12,237 nucleotides of DNA. Source: an uncultured Clostridia bacterium. Lineage in GTDB: Bacteria > Bacillota > Clostridia > Lachnospirales > Anaerotignaceae. Location: assembly GCA_910587735.1 (NCBI GenBank), contig CAJUNT010000050.1, forward strand, positions 1 to 12,237. The letters run 5' to 3'. Below are positions 5,325 through 11,252 of the stretch, piece by piece (position 1 is the first letter of the stretch; the number at the start of each line of letters is the position of its first letter). A program made the position numbers and the translations under genes. The notes below the pieces were generated by a model. It ran no database searches and had not been told where the DNA came from. It saw nothing but the letters and a program-made list of their open reading frames with translations.

Positions 5325-8300
5325 ATGGATGAATCAAAAAATATACGGCATCCATCAGGGCAGCAGCGCCCACCAGAGCGCCGTCTGCAAGGAGGACAAT
5401 CGCCTTATATGGGACAAAATATGTATGGTAATGGGTATCCGCAAAGAACAAATGGCAATTATCATGCAAATATGTCGCAAAGGCAAACAATTGGAGGACA
5501 AACAGGACAAAGACAAATGTCTCAGGGACAGAGGCAAACAGGACAAAGACAAATGCCTCAGGGACAGAGGCAAACAGGACAAAGACAAACAACACAAAAA
5601 CAATATACAACAGGTCAGAACCGCACAAGTGATATGAAGCGTTCTGGTATGCAACAACGTCCTCCTCAAAACAAAAGGAGAAAAAAGAAAAAGAAAAAAA
5701 GCATTATCGGTAGCATATTTAAATTTATATTTATTGTAGGTATTATACTTTGTTTTGCTGTTGGTGGTGCAGGGCTTGGCATGGTTATGGGTATTATAGA
5801 AGGTACTGACGCCATAAATGTTGTAGACGTTGTACCAGAATCGTATACATCATTTATTTATGACAGTGCAGGAAATGAAATTGATAGTCTGCATGGTAAA
5901 GAAAATAGAGAATATGCGAAACTGGAAACCATACCTGTCAATTTACGCAGAGCTGTGATTGCCATAGAAGATGAACGTTTTTATCAGCATAGTGGTATTG
6001 ATATGAGAGGTATGGGCAGAGCGCTTATAACAAATATCAAAAACAAAGAATTTACGCAAGGCGCAAGTACATTAACACAGCAGTTGATTAAAAATGTGGT
6101 ATTAACAAATGAAAAGAAAATACAAAGAAAAATAAAAGAACAGTATCTTGCTGTGATATTTGAAAGAGATTTAGAAAAACAACTTGGCTCAAAAGAAAAG
6201 GCAAAAGATTATATATTAGAGTTGTATTTGAATACCATAGCATTAAATCACGGTTTGAATGGTGTGCAGTCTGCTTCTAAATTTTATTTTGGAAAAGAAG
6301 TAAGCGACTTGACATTAGCAGAATGTGCTTGTATTGCTGGTATTACAAAAAATCCTTCTCGTTATTCTCCTATCAGTAATGCAGAAGAAAGCAAAAGACG
6401 CCAAGTTACTGTATTGGACAAAATGCTGGAATTGGGTTATATTTCACAAGGAGAATATGACCAGGCAAAAGCAGAAGATATTTATTCTAAATTGGTGGGA
6501 AGTATTACAGAAGAAGTCAGTGGAGAGTCAAAACATAACTATTTTGTAGATGCTTTAATTGAGCAGATAGCACAAGACTTGCAAGAGAAAAAAGGTATGG
6601 CAAAAGAACAGGCGTATGACAAAATTTACAGTGGCGGTTTAAAAATCAATGCTACCATAGATATGGGTATGCAGGGTATTATGGAAGAAGTATACCAAGA
6701 TGATTCTTTTTTCCCAGCTTCAGACAATACATTAGAAGCAACCTATACTGTTTCTGTTATGGATAAACAAACAGAAAAACAAAGCCATTATTATGAAACA
6801 AAGACCGTTAATTCTGAAGAAGAAGCAAATGCATTTGCAGCAGAAGTCAAAGCAAAATATGAAGACTCTCAACATGAAATGGTAGCAGAAAAATTATCTT
6901 TGTCTTCTTCATTACAATCTGCAATGGTGATTATGGACTATCACAATGGCGAAATAAAGGCATTGATAGGCGGTAGAGGCAAAAAACAAGGTGATACAGT
7001 ATTTAATAGGGCAACGCAGGCATTGCGTCAACCAGGCTCTTGTTTTAAGGTATTATCAGCATATGCACCCGCTATTGATATGGGTATATTGATGCCAGGC
7101 TCTATTATTATTGATGAACCTTTAAAAGTAGGTGCGAAAGAATTCCAAAACTGGGATAAAAAATATAGAGGTGCTACAACAGTAAGAGAAGGTATCACTC
7201 GTTCTATGAATATACTTGCTGTAAAAGCACTTATGATGGTAGGCTATGATAAATCATATGAATATCTGGAAAACTTTGGTTTTACTTCATTAGTAGATAA
7301 TGATGAAAGAAATGGTCAAGTGTTTAGTGATAAAGGTGCAGCACTTGCATTAGGCGGTATTACAGATGGTATATCTGTATTGGAATTGACAGGGGCATAT
7401 TCTACTATTGCAAATGGTGGTTTGCACTATCAACCTAAATTTTACACAACGATATATGACCATGATGGTAATGTACTTTTGGAAAATAAAGACGACCCTA
7501 CAAGAGTGTTGAAAGAAAGTACAGCATATTTGCTTACAGATATGATGAAAGATGTTGTAGTACAGCGCAGATATTATGCAACAGGTACAGCGGCAAATAT
7601 ACCAGGTATGACAGTTGCAGGTAAAACAGGTACAACAACAGATGACAAAGATTTAATGTTTGCAGGATATACACCATATTATTGTGGTGCAATATGGCTA
7701 GGATATGATAATCCAAAAACAATGAAATTTAGCGGTTCAACACATTTAAAAATATGGAAAGAAATTATGACAAGAGTGCATGAAGGAAAAGAAGATATAG
7801 GATTTAATCGTCCTGATGGCATTGTGTCAAGAAGTTTCTGCTCTGCATCAGGTATGGTACCTGCATCCATATGTAGCAGAGATTATTATGGTAATGCCAT
7901 TGGCTCTGATTTGTGTGCATCTGATTTTGGTTCTGCTACGGAGGTATGCACATATCATAAGAGTTATTCTGTGGATTTATCAACAGGAAAATTGGCAAAC
8001 TCACATTGTAAAGCAACAAGCGTTGTATTGGCTGTCAATCCAGATACAGGTCAAATTGTCAATAAAGCGGCAGCAGGGGAAGGAAAAGTGGATATTGATA
8101 TTGGTAGTACTTGTACAGTGCATAGCGCAAGCAATCCAGGATATGTCCCAGAGCCTGTAATAGATTCCGAAATTCCTATTGGTGGAGATTATCCAGAAGA
8201 AAACGAAAATAACAATAACAATGAAAATCAAAATAGTACAACAAATGAAAATCCAAATACAACGGTACCAGATTATTTGAATATACCACAAGAACCAACA

Positions 8301-8384
8301 CAGCCAGAACCACCACCTCCAGTATCAGAAACAGAACCACCTCCAGTAGCGATTGATTCTATGGCACCAATAGGCTCAGAATAG
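5325..8384 (+). CDS. Class A penicillin-binding protein (PBP1A type), bifunctional
   Basis: 1019 residues; ATG 5325 follows GGGAGG at 5309-5314. This membrane enzyme polymerises lipid II into glycan strands and crosslinks the peptides. Order of parts: Q/G/R-rich cytoplasmic tail (1-110), very basic stop-transfer (about 117-125), membrane helix (about 127-158). The GT51 domain has EDERFYQHSGID (catalytic Glu215), QGASTLTQQLIKN (about 245-257), RKIKEQYLA and ILELYLN. The transpeptidase has SCFK (nucleophile Ser572, Lys575), SMN (627-629) and KTGT (767-770). All key residues are present. An insert of about 60 residues (470-530) separates the domains. Residues 839-930 hold six cysteines, possibly disulfide-bonded outside the cell, followed by an N- then P-rich tail to the end. 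It is transcribed alone, away from yunB, and ends at a strong terminator. Confidence 0.95.
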   Translation: MDESKNIRHPSGQQRPPERRLQGGQSPYMGQNMYGNGYPQRTNGNYHANMSQRQTIGGQTGQRQMSQGQRQTGQRQMPQGQRQTGQRQTTQKQYTTGQNRTSDMKRSGMQQRPPQNKRRKKKKKKSIIGSIFKFIFIVGIILCFAVGGAGLGMVMGIIEGTDAINVVDVVPESYTSFIYDSAGNEIDSLHGKENREYAKLETIPVNLRRAVIAIEDERFYQHSGIDMRGMGRALITNIKNKEFTQGASTLTQQLIKNVVLTNEKKIQRKIKEQYLAVIFERDLEKQLGSKEKAKDYILELYLNTIALNHGLNGVQSASKFYFGKEVSDLTLAECACIAGITKNPSRYSPISNAEESKRRQVTVLDKMLELGYISQGEYDQAKAEDIYSKLVGSITEEVSGESKHNYFVDALIEQIAQDLQEKKGMAKEQAYDKIYSGGLKINATIDMGMQGIMEEVYQDDSFFPASDNTLEATYTVSVMDKQTEKQSHYYETKTVNSEEEANAFAAEVKAKYEDSQHEMVAEKLSLSSSLQSAMVIMDYHNGEIKALIGGRGKKQGDTVFNRATQALRQPGSCFKVLSAYAPAIDMGILMPGSIIIDEPLKVGAKEFQNWDKKYRGATTVREGITRSMNILAVKALMMVGYDKSYEYLENFGFTSLVDNDERNGQVFSDKGAALALGGITDGISVLELTGAYSTIANGGLHYQPKFYTTIYDHDGNVLLENKDDPTRVLKESTAYLLTDMMKDVVVQRRYYATGTAANIPGMTVAGKTGTTTDDKDLMFAGYTPYYCGAIWLGYDNPKTMKFSGSTHLKIWKEIMTRVHEGKEDIGFNRPDGIVSRSFCSASGMVPASICSRDYYGNAIGSDLCASDFGSATEVCTYHKSYSVDLSTGKLANSHCKATSVVLAVNPDTGQIVNKAAAGEGKVDIDIGSTCTVHSASNPGYVPEPVIDSEIPIGGDYPEENENNNNNENQNSTTNENPNTTVPDYLNIPQEPTQPEPPPPVSETEPPPVAIDSMAPIGSE
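5499..5590 (+). repeat. 36-bp tandem repeat inside the PBP gene
   Basis: The unit starts CAAACAGGACAAAGACAAAT and recurs at 5499, 5535 and 5571, with the third copy partial. Adjacent copies differ by only a base or so. It encodes a 12-residue unit QTGQRQM(S/P)QGQR in the cytoplasmic tail and keeps the reading frame. Near-identity at DNA level implies recent slippage, so copy number probably varies between strains. Confidence 0.85.
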
Positions 8385-8416
8385 CCAAAAAAAAATAATA
8401 AGAATAATAAAAAAAC

Positions 8417-8445
8417 AGCCTCCTTATTTTAGGAGGCTATTTTTC
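8417..8445 (+). terminator. Terminator of the PBP gene
   Basis: A perfect 8-bp stem AGCCTCCT (8417-8424) / AGGAGGCT (8431-8438), 6-nt loop, then ATTTTT. An A-run upstream gives a weaker T-tract for the converging small gene on the minus strand. Confidence 0.85.
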
Positions 8446-8459
8446 ATAACAATGTACAT

Positions 8460-8717
8460 TTAATTGTTGTTTGTACATTCCATCATGATTTGTACAGCAT
8501 AACGAAATCCAGATATAAAACCTTGTTTTTGTGCAATACATTGACTATTAGCAATATACTCCACTAAAGTGTCAATATCTGTGTCATTTAAGTTCATATC
8601 ATTATGTAGTATATCAATGATTTTGTCAATGGTTTCATTTAATTCTTTACATTGTATAATACATTCTGTGTTGCCTGCATAATTCTTGTATAAGTCATCT
8701 AATAAATTTTGTTTCAT
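8460..8717 (-). CDS. Small hypothetical protein, DUF6809-like
   Basis: 85 residues, start ATG 8717 behind GGAGGG on the minus strand. The protein is acidic, helical and soluble, with a mid-part LNETIDKIIDIL and a C-terminal QKQGFISGFRYAVQIMMEC. The closing GF..GFR.A..MM.E motif and the size remind me of the DUF6809 family of small Clostridia proteins; no function is known and the match is from memory. A good promoter stands upstream (8782-8810). It converges on the PBP gene and is monocistronic. Confidence 0.7.
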   Translation of the reverse strand: MKQNLLDDLYKNYAGNTECIIQCKELNETIDKIIDILHNDMNLNDTDIDTLVEYIANSQCIAQKQGFISGFRYAVQIMMECTNNN

Positions 8718-8781
8718 TCCTTCAGCCCTCCAATGTTTTTAACACTTTATATGATTTTGTTATACAATATTGCTCCAGCAT

Positions 8782-8810
8782 ATCATAATATATGTATTTA
8801 TTAAAGTCAA
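8782..8810 (-). promoter_or_regulatory. Promoter of the small DUF6809-like gene
   Basis: On the minus strand: TTGACT (8810-8805), 17 nt, TATGAT (8787-8782), each 5/6 of the vegetative consensus. The leader to the start codon is about 60 nt and shows no strong fold. Confidence 0.65.
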
Positions 8811-8855
8811 TACTTTTTTTGGGAGTGGCTAAATGCGCATTTAAAATATTGAGGG

Positions 8856-9114
8856 TTTTGCTCTCTAAATAGCGATATCATTGCGTTCACATAAGACAAA
8901 GTTATTTGTCAAACTTTCTGAGAGAAAAGTTTGCAGGACGCTGAATGTCCGATGGACATTCATTTAGTGCGGAACGAAACGAAGCGTAGACTGAACAGCG
9001 TCCGCAAATAAAACAATATTGTTCTGTTAAAACATTGGAGCGTTGCTCCAAACTTCACTCGCTTTTTTAAAAAAAGCGAGGCAAAAACTTTATTGGAAAA
9101 CTTCGTTTTCCTGA
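8856..9114. repeat. Full-length hairpin-rich dispersed repeat
   Basis: This non-coding stretch holds a string of inverted repeats. They are AAACTT..AAGTTT (8911-8932); GGACGCTG (8936-8943) pairing with CAGCGTCC (8996-9003) around a perfect TGAATGTCC-GAT-GGACATTCA (8942-8962); TTGGAGC-GTT-GCTCCAA (9035-9051); CTCGCTTTTTT/AAAAAAGCGAG (9058-9080); and GGAAAAC-TTC-GTTTTCC (9095-9111). The loops are short and most stems perfect. A shortened relative lies at 4943-5086. The local GC of the stems is well above the surroundings. No reading frame is conserved. It could be a REP/MITE-like mobile element or a structured RNA. The rest of the 8718-9245 gap holds only the promoter at 8782-8810 and nothing else I can support. 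Confidence 0.7.
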
Positions 9115-9245
9115 TAACAAACAAAAATAAAAATTACTTTTAAAACTACTTTTTTTGGATACTCCCTGAAAAAAAGCTTGATAAAAAACTTTAAATTGCC
9201 CACGGCGAACAAAATCTGATTTATGTATGAATCATTGAAATACTA

Positions 9246-9274
9246 TTGACAAAATATTGTTTTTTTAGTAAAAT
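9246..9274 (+). promoter_or_regulatory. Promoter of the tRNA-Pro gene
   Basis: TTGACA (9246-9251), 17 nt, TAAAAT (9269-9274): 6/6 and 5/6 of the vegetative consensus. The -10 box ends 11 nt before the mature tRNA 5' end. Confidence 0.75.
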
Positions 9275-9285
9275 ATAAAAGTCGC

Positions 9286-9359
9286 CGAGGCGTGGCTCAG
9301 CTTGGTAGAGCGCTACATTAGGGATGTAGAGGTCGCAAGTTCAAATCTTGTCGCCTCGA
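9286..9359 (+). tRNA. tRNA-Pro, anticodon AGG
   Basis: A 74-nt cloverleaf. Acceptor CGAGGCG/CGCCTCG with discriminator A at 9359; D stem GCTC/GAGC with a GCTTGGTA loop; anticodon stem CTACA/TGTAG; 7-nt loop TTAGGGA giving anticodon AGG (9319-9321); 5-nt variable loop; T stem GCAAG/CTTGT (one G-U) with loop TTCAAAT. C1-G72, A73, G35, G36 and G37 all fit proline. CCA is not encoded. A34 would normally need deamination to inosine and is uncommon for bacterial proline tRNAs, which mostly use UGG, GGG or CGG. It is transcribed alone from its own promoter. Confidence 0.93.
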
Positions 9360-9366
9360 GCGTTTT

Positions 9367-9420
9367 AAAAGTGCTGTAATTCCAGTGGTTTCAAGTATTA
9401 CAGCACTTTTTTGTTTTCTT
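9367..9420 (+). terminator. Terminator of the tRNA-Pro gene
   Basis: A perfect 14-bp stem AAAAGTGCTGTAAT (9367-9380) / ATTACAGCACTTTT (9397-9410), 16-nt loop, then TTGTTTTCTTTTTTT. The strongest terminator in the window. Confidence 0.9.
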
Positions 9421-9434
9421 TTTTTGACTAAAAA

Positions 9435-9498
9435 ATTTGCGTTTTTTATGCTTATTTGCGTTATTTATCAAAAATTATGCAAGTCAAATGCAAGTCAA
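9435..9498 (+). repeat. Direct repeats just downstream of the tRNA
   Basis: Two pairs: ATTTGCGTT at 9435-9443 and 9454-9462, and a perfect tandem ATGCAAGTCAA at 9477-9487 and 9488-9498. Short direct repeats beside a tRNA 3' end are typical of integrase arm-binding sites at an attachment end. No integrase gene is seen, so that reading is an inference. Confidence 0.45.
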
Positions 9499-9533
9499 AC
9501 CACTTTTTATATTTATGCAGTATAGTGTTATAT

Positions 9534-9706
9534 TTATAAAATAGGGCTTTTTGTATATTTATACTGTTCGCAAAAAGTGAATTTTTTTTGTATAGAAATT
9601 AAATTTTTAACTTCTGTTTTATTTTTTGGAATTTCTTGAAGAATGTCTTCTTCTTCTGTAATTAAAAAATTAGGACTTACATTGTATATCTCCGAAAATT
9701 TTAATT
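9534..9706 (-). pseudogene. C-terminal remnant of an XRE-type regulator
   Basis: Read leftward from about 9706, the minus strand encodes KLKFSEIYNVSPNFLITEEED followed by a polar tail ending at TAA 9534-9536. SEIYNVSPNFL is the closing helix region of an XRE/HTH_3 domain (as in LA..YNVS.DYLL). The helix-turn-helix itself is missing. The frame stays open further right only because it runs antisense to the plus-strand toxin remnant, which shows real protein similarity, so the gene is cut near 9707. No start codon or ribosome site is found. Confidence 0.45.
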
Positions 9707-10186
9707 TGGAGTGAAGAAGATGGCATTTGGCTAGGTTCTGGTATGTACTTTTGGGACAATTTAGCAAATGCAAAGTATTGGAAAGAGCAAAAAAAACGAA
9801 AGACAAATAATAGAAAACCCCTTTCTATCGTATGCTCCAATATTTATATTGATAATTTTTTATATTTAACAGATATAGATAATTGCTATATAATTGAAAA
9901 ACTCTGGGAAAATTATTGTAATATGATGAAAAAATCATACGAATATTATAAAAATGTAGAGTTAGGCGGAAAATTAAATATTCTTTTTCATTCAAAAGTA
10001 ACAAGAGAATATTTTTCAAAATATAATGTAATTAAAGTAATAGGAAATTATCCTTATACACAACTGTCCCCCCTTTTTTATTATGATGTAAACAACAAAA
10101 AACCTCAACCTACATTATCAGCAAAATGCATTTATACTATAAAAAATTCAAATTGTATATTTAATAAAAAATTAGTAGAGGAGTGA
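9707..10186 (+). pseudogene. Headless ART/DUF3990-like toxin-type gene
   Basis: Coding similarity starts at about 9707 (WSEEDGIWLGSGMYFWDNLANAKYW), upstream of the first ATG at 9743, which has no ribosome site. WLG.G.YFW...NA.YW recalls the strand-turn of ADP-ribosyltransferase-like or DUF3990-like proteins (LG.GIYFW...A..W). The next stretch, IVCSNIYIDNFLYLTD, also fits their layout. The N-terminal part with the usual HGT-type NAD-binding motif is absent, so the gene has lost its head and promoter at the same point where the minus-strand XRE remnant ends. The last 147 residues remain open and end 6 nt before the next gene. Assignment is from motif memory and moderate at best; the truncation is firmer. 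Confidence 0.45.
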
Positions 10187-10192
10187 AAAATT

Positions 10193-10411
10193 ATGAGTAG
10201 TGATTTAAAAGATTTATTAAAAAATTGTTTGGAGACAATGAAAAATTATGATGGCGATATCACTGAATTGCAAAAAGAGTTTGATGAAGAAGTAAAAAAA
10301 TCTGCTGAACGCTCTAAAAATTTAGAATTTCAAATTCAATATCCAGCTATTCCTCTTACTGATGAAGAAGTATTAGAAATTCTAGGAGAAAAAATATGCG
10401 TCCTATTGTGA
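10193..10411 (+). CDS. Small hypothetical protein, 72 residues
   Basis: Start ATG 10193 behind GAGGAG at 10178-10183, inside the end of the preceding toxin-like frame. The protein is charged and helical (LKDLLKNCLETM, ELQKEFDEEVKKSAERSKNLEF) with a C-terminal IPLTDEEVLEILGEKICVLL. No family is recognised. Its place directly after an ART-like toxin remnant, and overlap with a third tiny gene, suggest an operon in which it may have been an antitoxin, immunity or accessory protein. That is context only. Confidence 0.6.
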   Translation: MSSDLKDLLKNCLETMKNYDGDITELQKEFDEEVKKSAERSKNLEFQIQYPAIPLTDEEVLEILGEKICVLL

Positions 10412-10518
10412 CTTTTATTACAAGCCAATCAGGAATAACTTATAATATACCTTATGTTGATTTTACAAAGGAATATAGCAAAAAGGAAGGAAATGAAAAA
10501 GACCAGCATTTATTATAG
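10396..10518 (+). CDS. Tiny hypothetical protein, 40 residues, overlapping the previous gene
   Basis: ATG 10396 lies 16 nt inside the end of the 72-residue gene, in another frame, and follows AGGAGA at 10385-10390, so coupled translation is likely. The product begins MRPIVTFITSQSGITYNIPYVDF and ends in a polar tail. The first half alternates hydrophobic and polar residues as a beta-strand pair would. A hairpin terminator begins within its last codons. No family recognised. Confidence 0.5.
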   Translation: MRPIVTFITSQSGITYNIPYVDFTKEYSKKEGNEKDQHLL

Positions 10519-10527
10519 TCTTTTTTT
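10496..10527 (+). terminator. Terminator of the small operon, overlapping its last stop codon
   Basis: AAAAAGAC (10496-10503) pairs with GTCTTTTT (10518-10525), a 14-nt loop between, and the T-run continues to 10527. The stop codon of the 40-residue gene ends at 10518, inside the hairpin. Confidence 0.6.
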
Positions 10528-10669
10528 AATATTTTTCATTTACATATTGCAAAATTCGACAAAAAATGTTATATTTTAATATAGATAAAGGAATGTTATT
10601 AAAGTATCCAATTTTTTTGACGTTTTCTATTCCCTTTTTGATTCGTCTAAAAATTTCTTTAGTATTCAT
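10526..10669 (-). CDS. Possible small basic protein, 47 residues
   Basis: Minus-strand ATG at 10669 opens a 47-residue frame, MNTKEIFRRIKKGIENVKK then IGYFNNIPLSILKYNIFCRIL, ending TAA at 10526-10528. The N-terminal half is a basic amphipathic helix and the second half is hydrophobic. The upstream AAAGGTTGG is only a poor ribosome site. Nothing else occupies the stretch, and it converges on the small operon with a shared T-rich zone. It could be a real small protein, a remnant, or chance in AT-rich DNA. Confidence 0.3.
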   Translation of the reverse strand: MNTKEIFRRIKKGIENVKKIGYFNNIPLSILKYNIFCRILQYVNEKY

Positions 10670-10693
10670 AATGAAATCTATCCAACCTTTATC

Positions 10694-10726
10694 AAAAAAA
10701 GACTAGTATAACGCTAGTCTTTTTTC
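10694..10726. terminator. Bidirectional hairpin terminator
   Basis: AAAAAAGACTAG (10695-10706) pairs perfectly with CTAGTCTTTTTT (10714-10725), 7-nt loop. Flanking A- and T-runs make it usable on both strands. It separates the 47-residue frame from the phage-type genes to the right. I see no gene between 10727 and 10801. Confidence 0.7.
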
Positions 10727-10801
10727 TATTTGTTTATGATGCAATATCTTGCTCAATGGGAGTGTCAGAATATAGGCGTTTTCTCATTTTTTCAAAATAA
10801 T

Positions 10802-10824
10802 AAAGGTAGCATATAGCCACCTTT
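10802..10824 (-). terminator. Weak terminator behind the sigma-region-4-like gene
   Basis: AAAGGT (10802-10807) pairs with ACCTTT (10819-10824), with an inner GC/GC, followed on the minus strand by ATTATTTTG. It overlaps the stop codon of the minus-strand gene. Confidence 0.45.
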
Positions 10825-11032
10825 ACAACACTTTCATAATTTTATTTTTCACTCTTTTGCTGATTCGATTTACAGTAGAGACACTATAATCCAACTTTTC
10901 AGCAATACTTTCAAGTGTTTCTTCTTTGTTGCTCAAATACAGAAATTGTTTCTCTCTATCTGTAAAATTGCATTGGTCAACAAAAAAATCAAGCTCGTGT
11001 TTCAAAAAGTTAGGTATCTGATTTTTATTCAA
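10823..11032 (-). CDS. Small sigma-70 region 4-like helix-turn-helix protein (phage/ICE type)
   Basis: 69 residues. TTG 11032 is taken as start because AAGGTG lies 5 nt upstream on the minus strand. The C-terminal half, LSNKEETLESIAEKLDYSVSTVNRISKRVKNKI, is a sigma-region-4 or LuxR-like helix-turn-helix. The N-terminus is a short leader with NFTDREKQFLYL. Small proteins of this build are common in prophages and conjugative elements of Clostridia, where they are probably regulators. It follows the truncated membrane-protein gene by 25 nt on the same strand, probably as one operon. The promoter would have lain to the right, beyond the IS5 relic. Confidence 0.65.
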   Translation of the reverse strand: MNKNQIPNFLKHELDFFVDQCNFTDREKQFLYLSNKEETLESIAEKLDYSVSTVNRISKRVKNKIMKVL

Positions 11033-11057
11033 ATTAACACCTTACTTTCTTTTTCTT

Positions 11058-11252
11058 TTAGTTCCCTTGCTTTTGCTCTTTTTCCTTACTTTCACTTGTA
11101 CCATTATATATATCACCGTCATTCCCTATATAATTCGCTGGTGCTTCTCCGCTGGAATCTACAGTAACATAGTCATAGCTTTGAAATACCCATAGCCATG
11201 CCATATTTGTACCAACTAAAACAACAAGCAATAAAAAATATAAAAAGGCAGG
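11058..11252 (-). pseudogene. 5'-truncated small membrane protein of a phage or ICE
   Basis: The minus-strand frame 11252-11058 encodes about 64 residues: a hydrophobic segment (FLYFLLLVVLVGTNMAWLWVF), then QSYDYVTVDSSGEAPANYIGNDGDIYNG and a charged tail. It resembles small single-span proteins I recall from Clostridia mobile elements, with a segment followed by WQSYDY and NYIGNDGDI. An in-frame stop (11253-11255) stands directly before the hydrophobic segment, and the only ATG is inside it. The N-terminus appears lost at the edge of the IS5 relic. No function is known. Confidence 0.5.

Noticed and set aside
5499..5590. Possible CRISPR array
   Set aside because: The repeats abut without spacers, are in frame within the PBP gene and number fewer than three. 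No CRISPR array was seen anywhere in the window.
5296..5669. Three overlapping frames (two on the minus strand, one on the plus) with repeated FVFVLFASVPE or LSLSCLPL units
   Set aside because: They are frames through the 36-bp tandem repeat of the PBP gene; the repeat makes every frame look patterned.
7534..8291. Several frames in other phases over the 3' part of the PBP gene
   Set aside because: They are shadows of a gene with all catalytic motifs in one frame; none has a start signal.
9707..9806. Extension of the minus-strand XRE frame to an ATG at 9806
   Set aside because: This part is antisense to plus-strand codons with real protein similarity (WLGSGMYFWDNLANAKYW), and its composition is not regulator-like.
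10737..10790. A 17-codon minus-strand frame (MRKRLYSDTPIEQDIAS)
   Set aside because: Too short, with no ribosome site; it may be a scrap of a lost gene but nothing supports calling it.
10946..11167. A plus-strand frame of 73 codons rich in Phe, Leu and Tyr
   Set aside because: Antisense to the sigma-region-4-like gene and the membrane-protein remnant, both of which show recognisable motifs.
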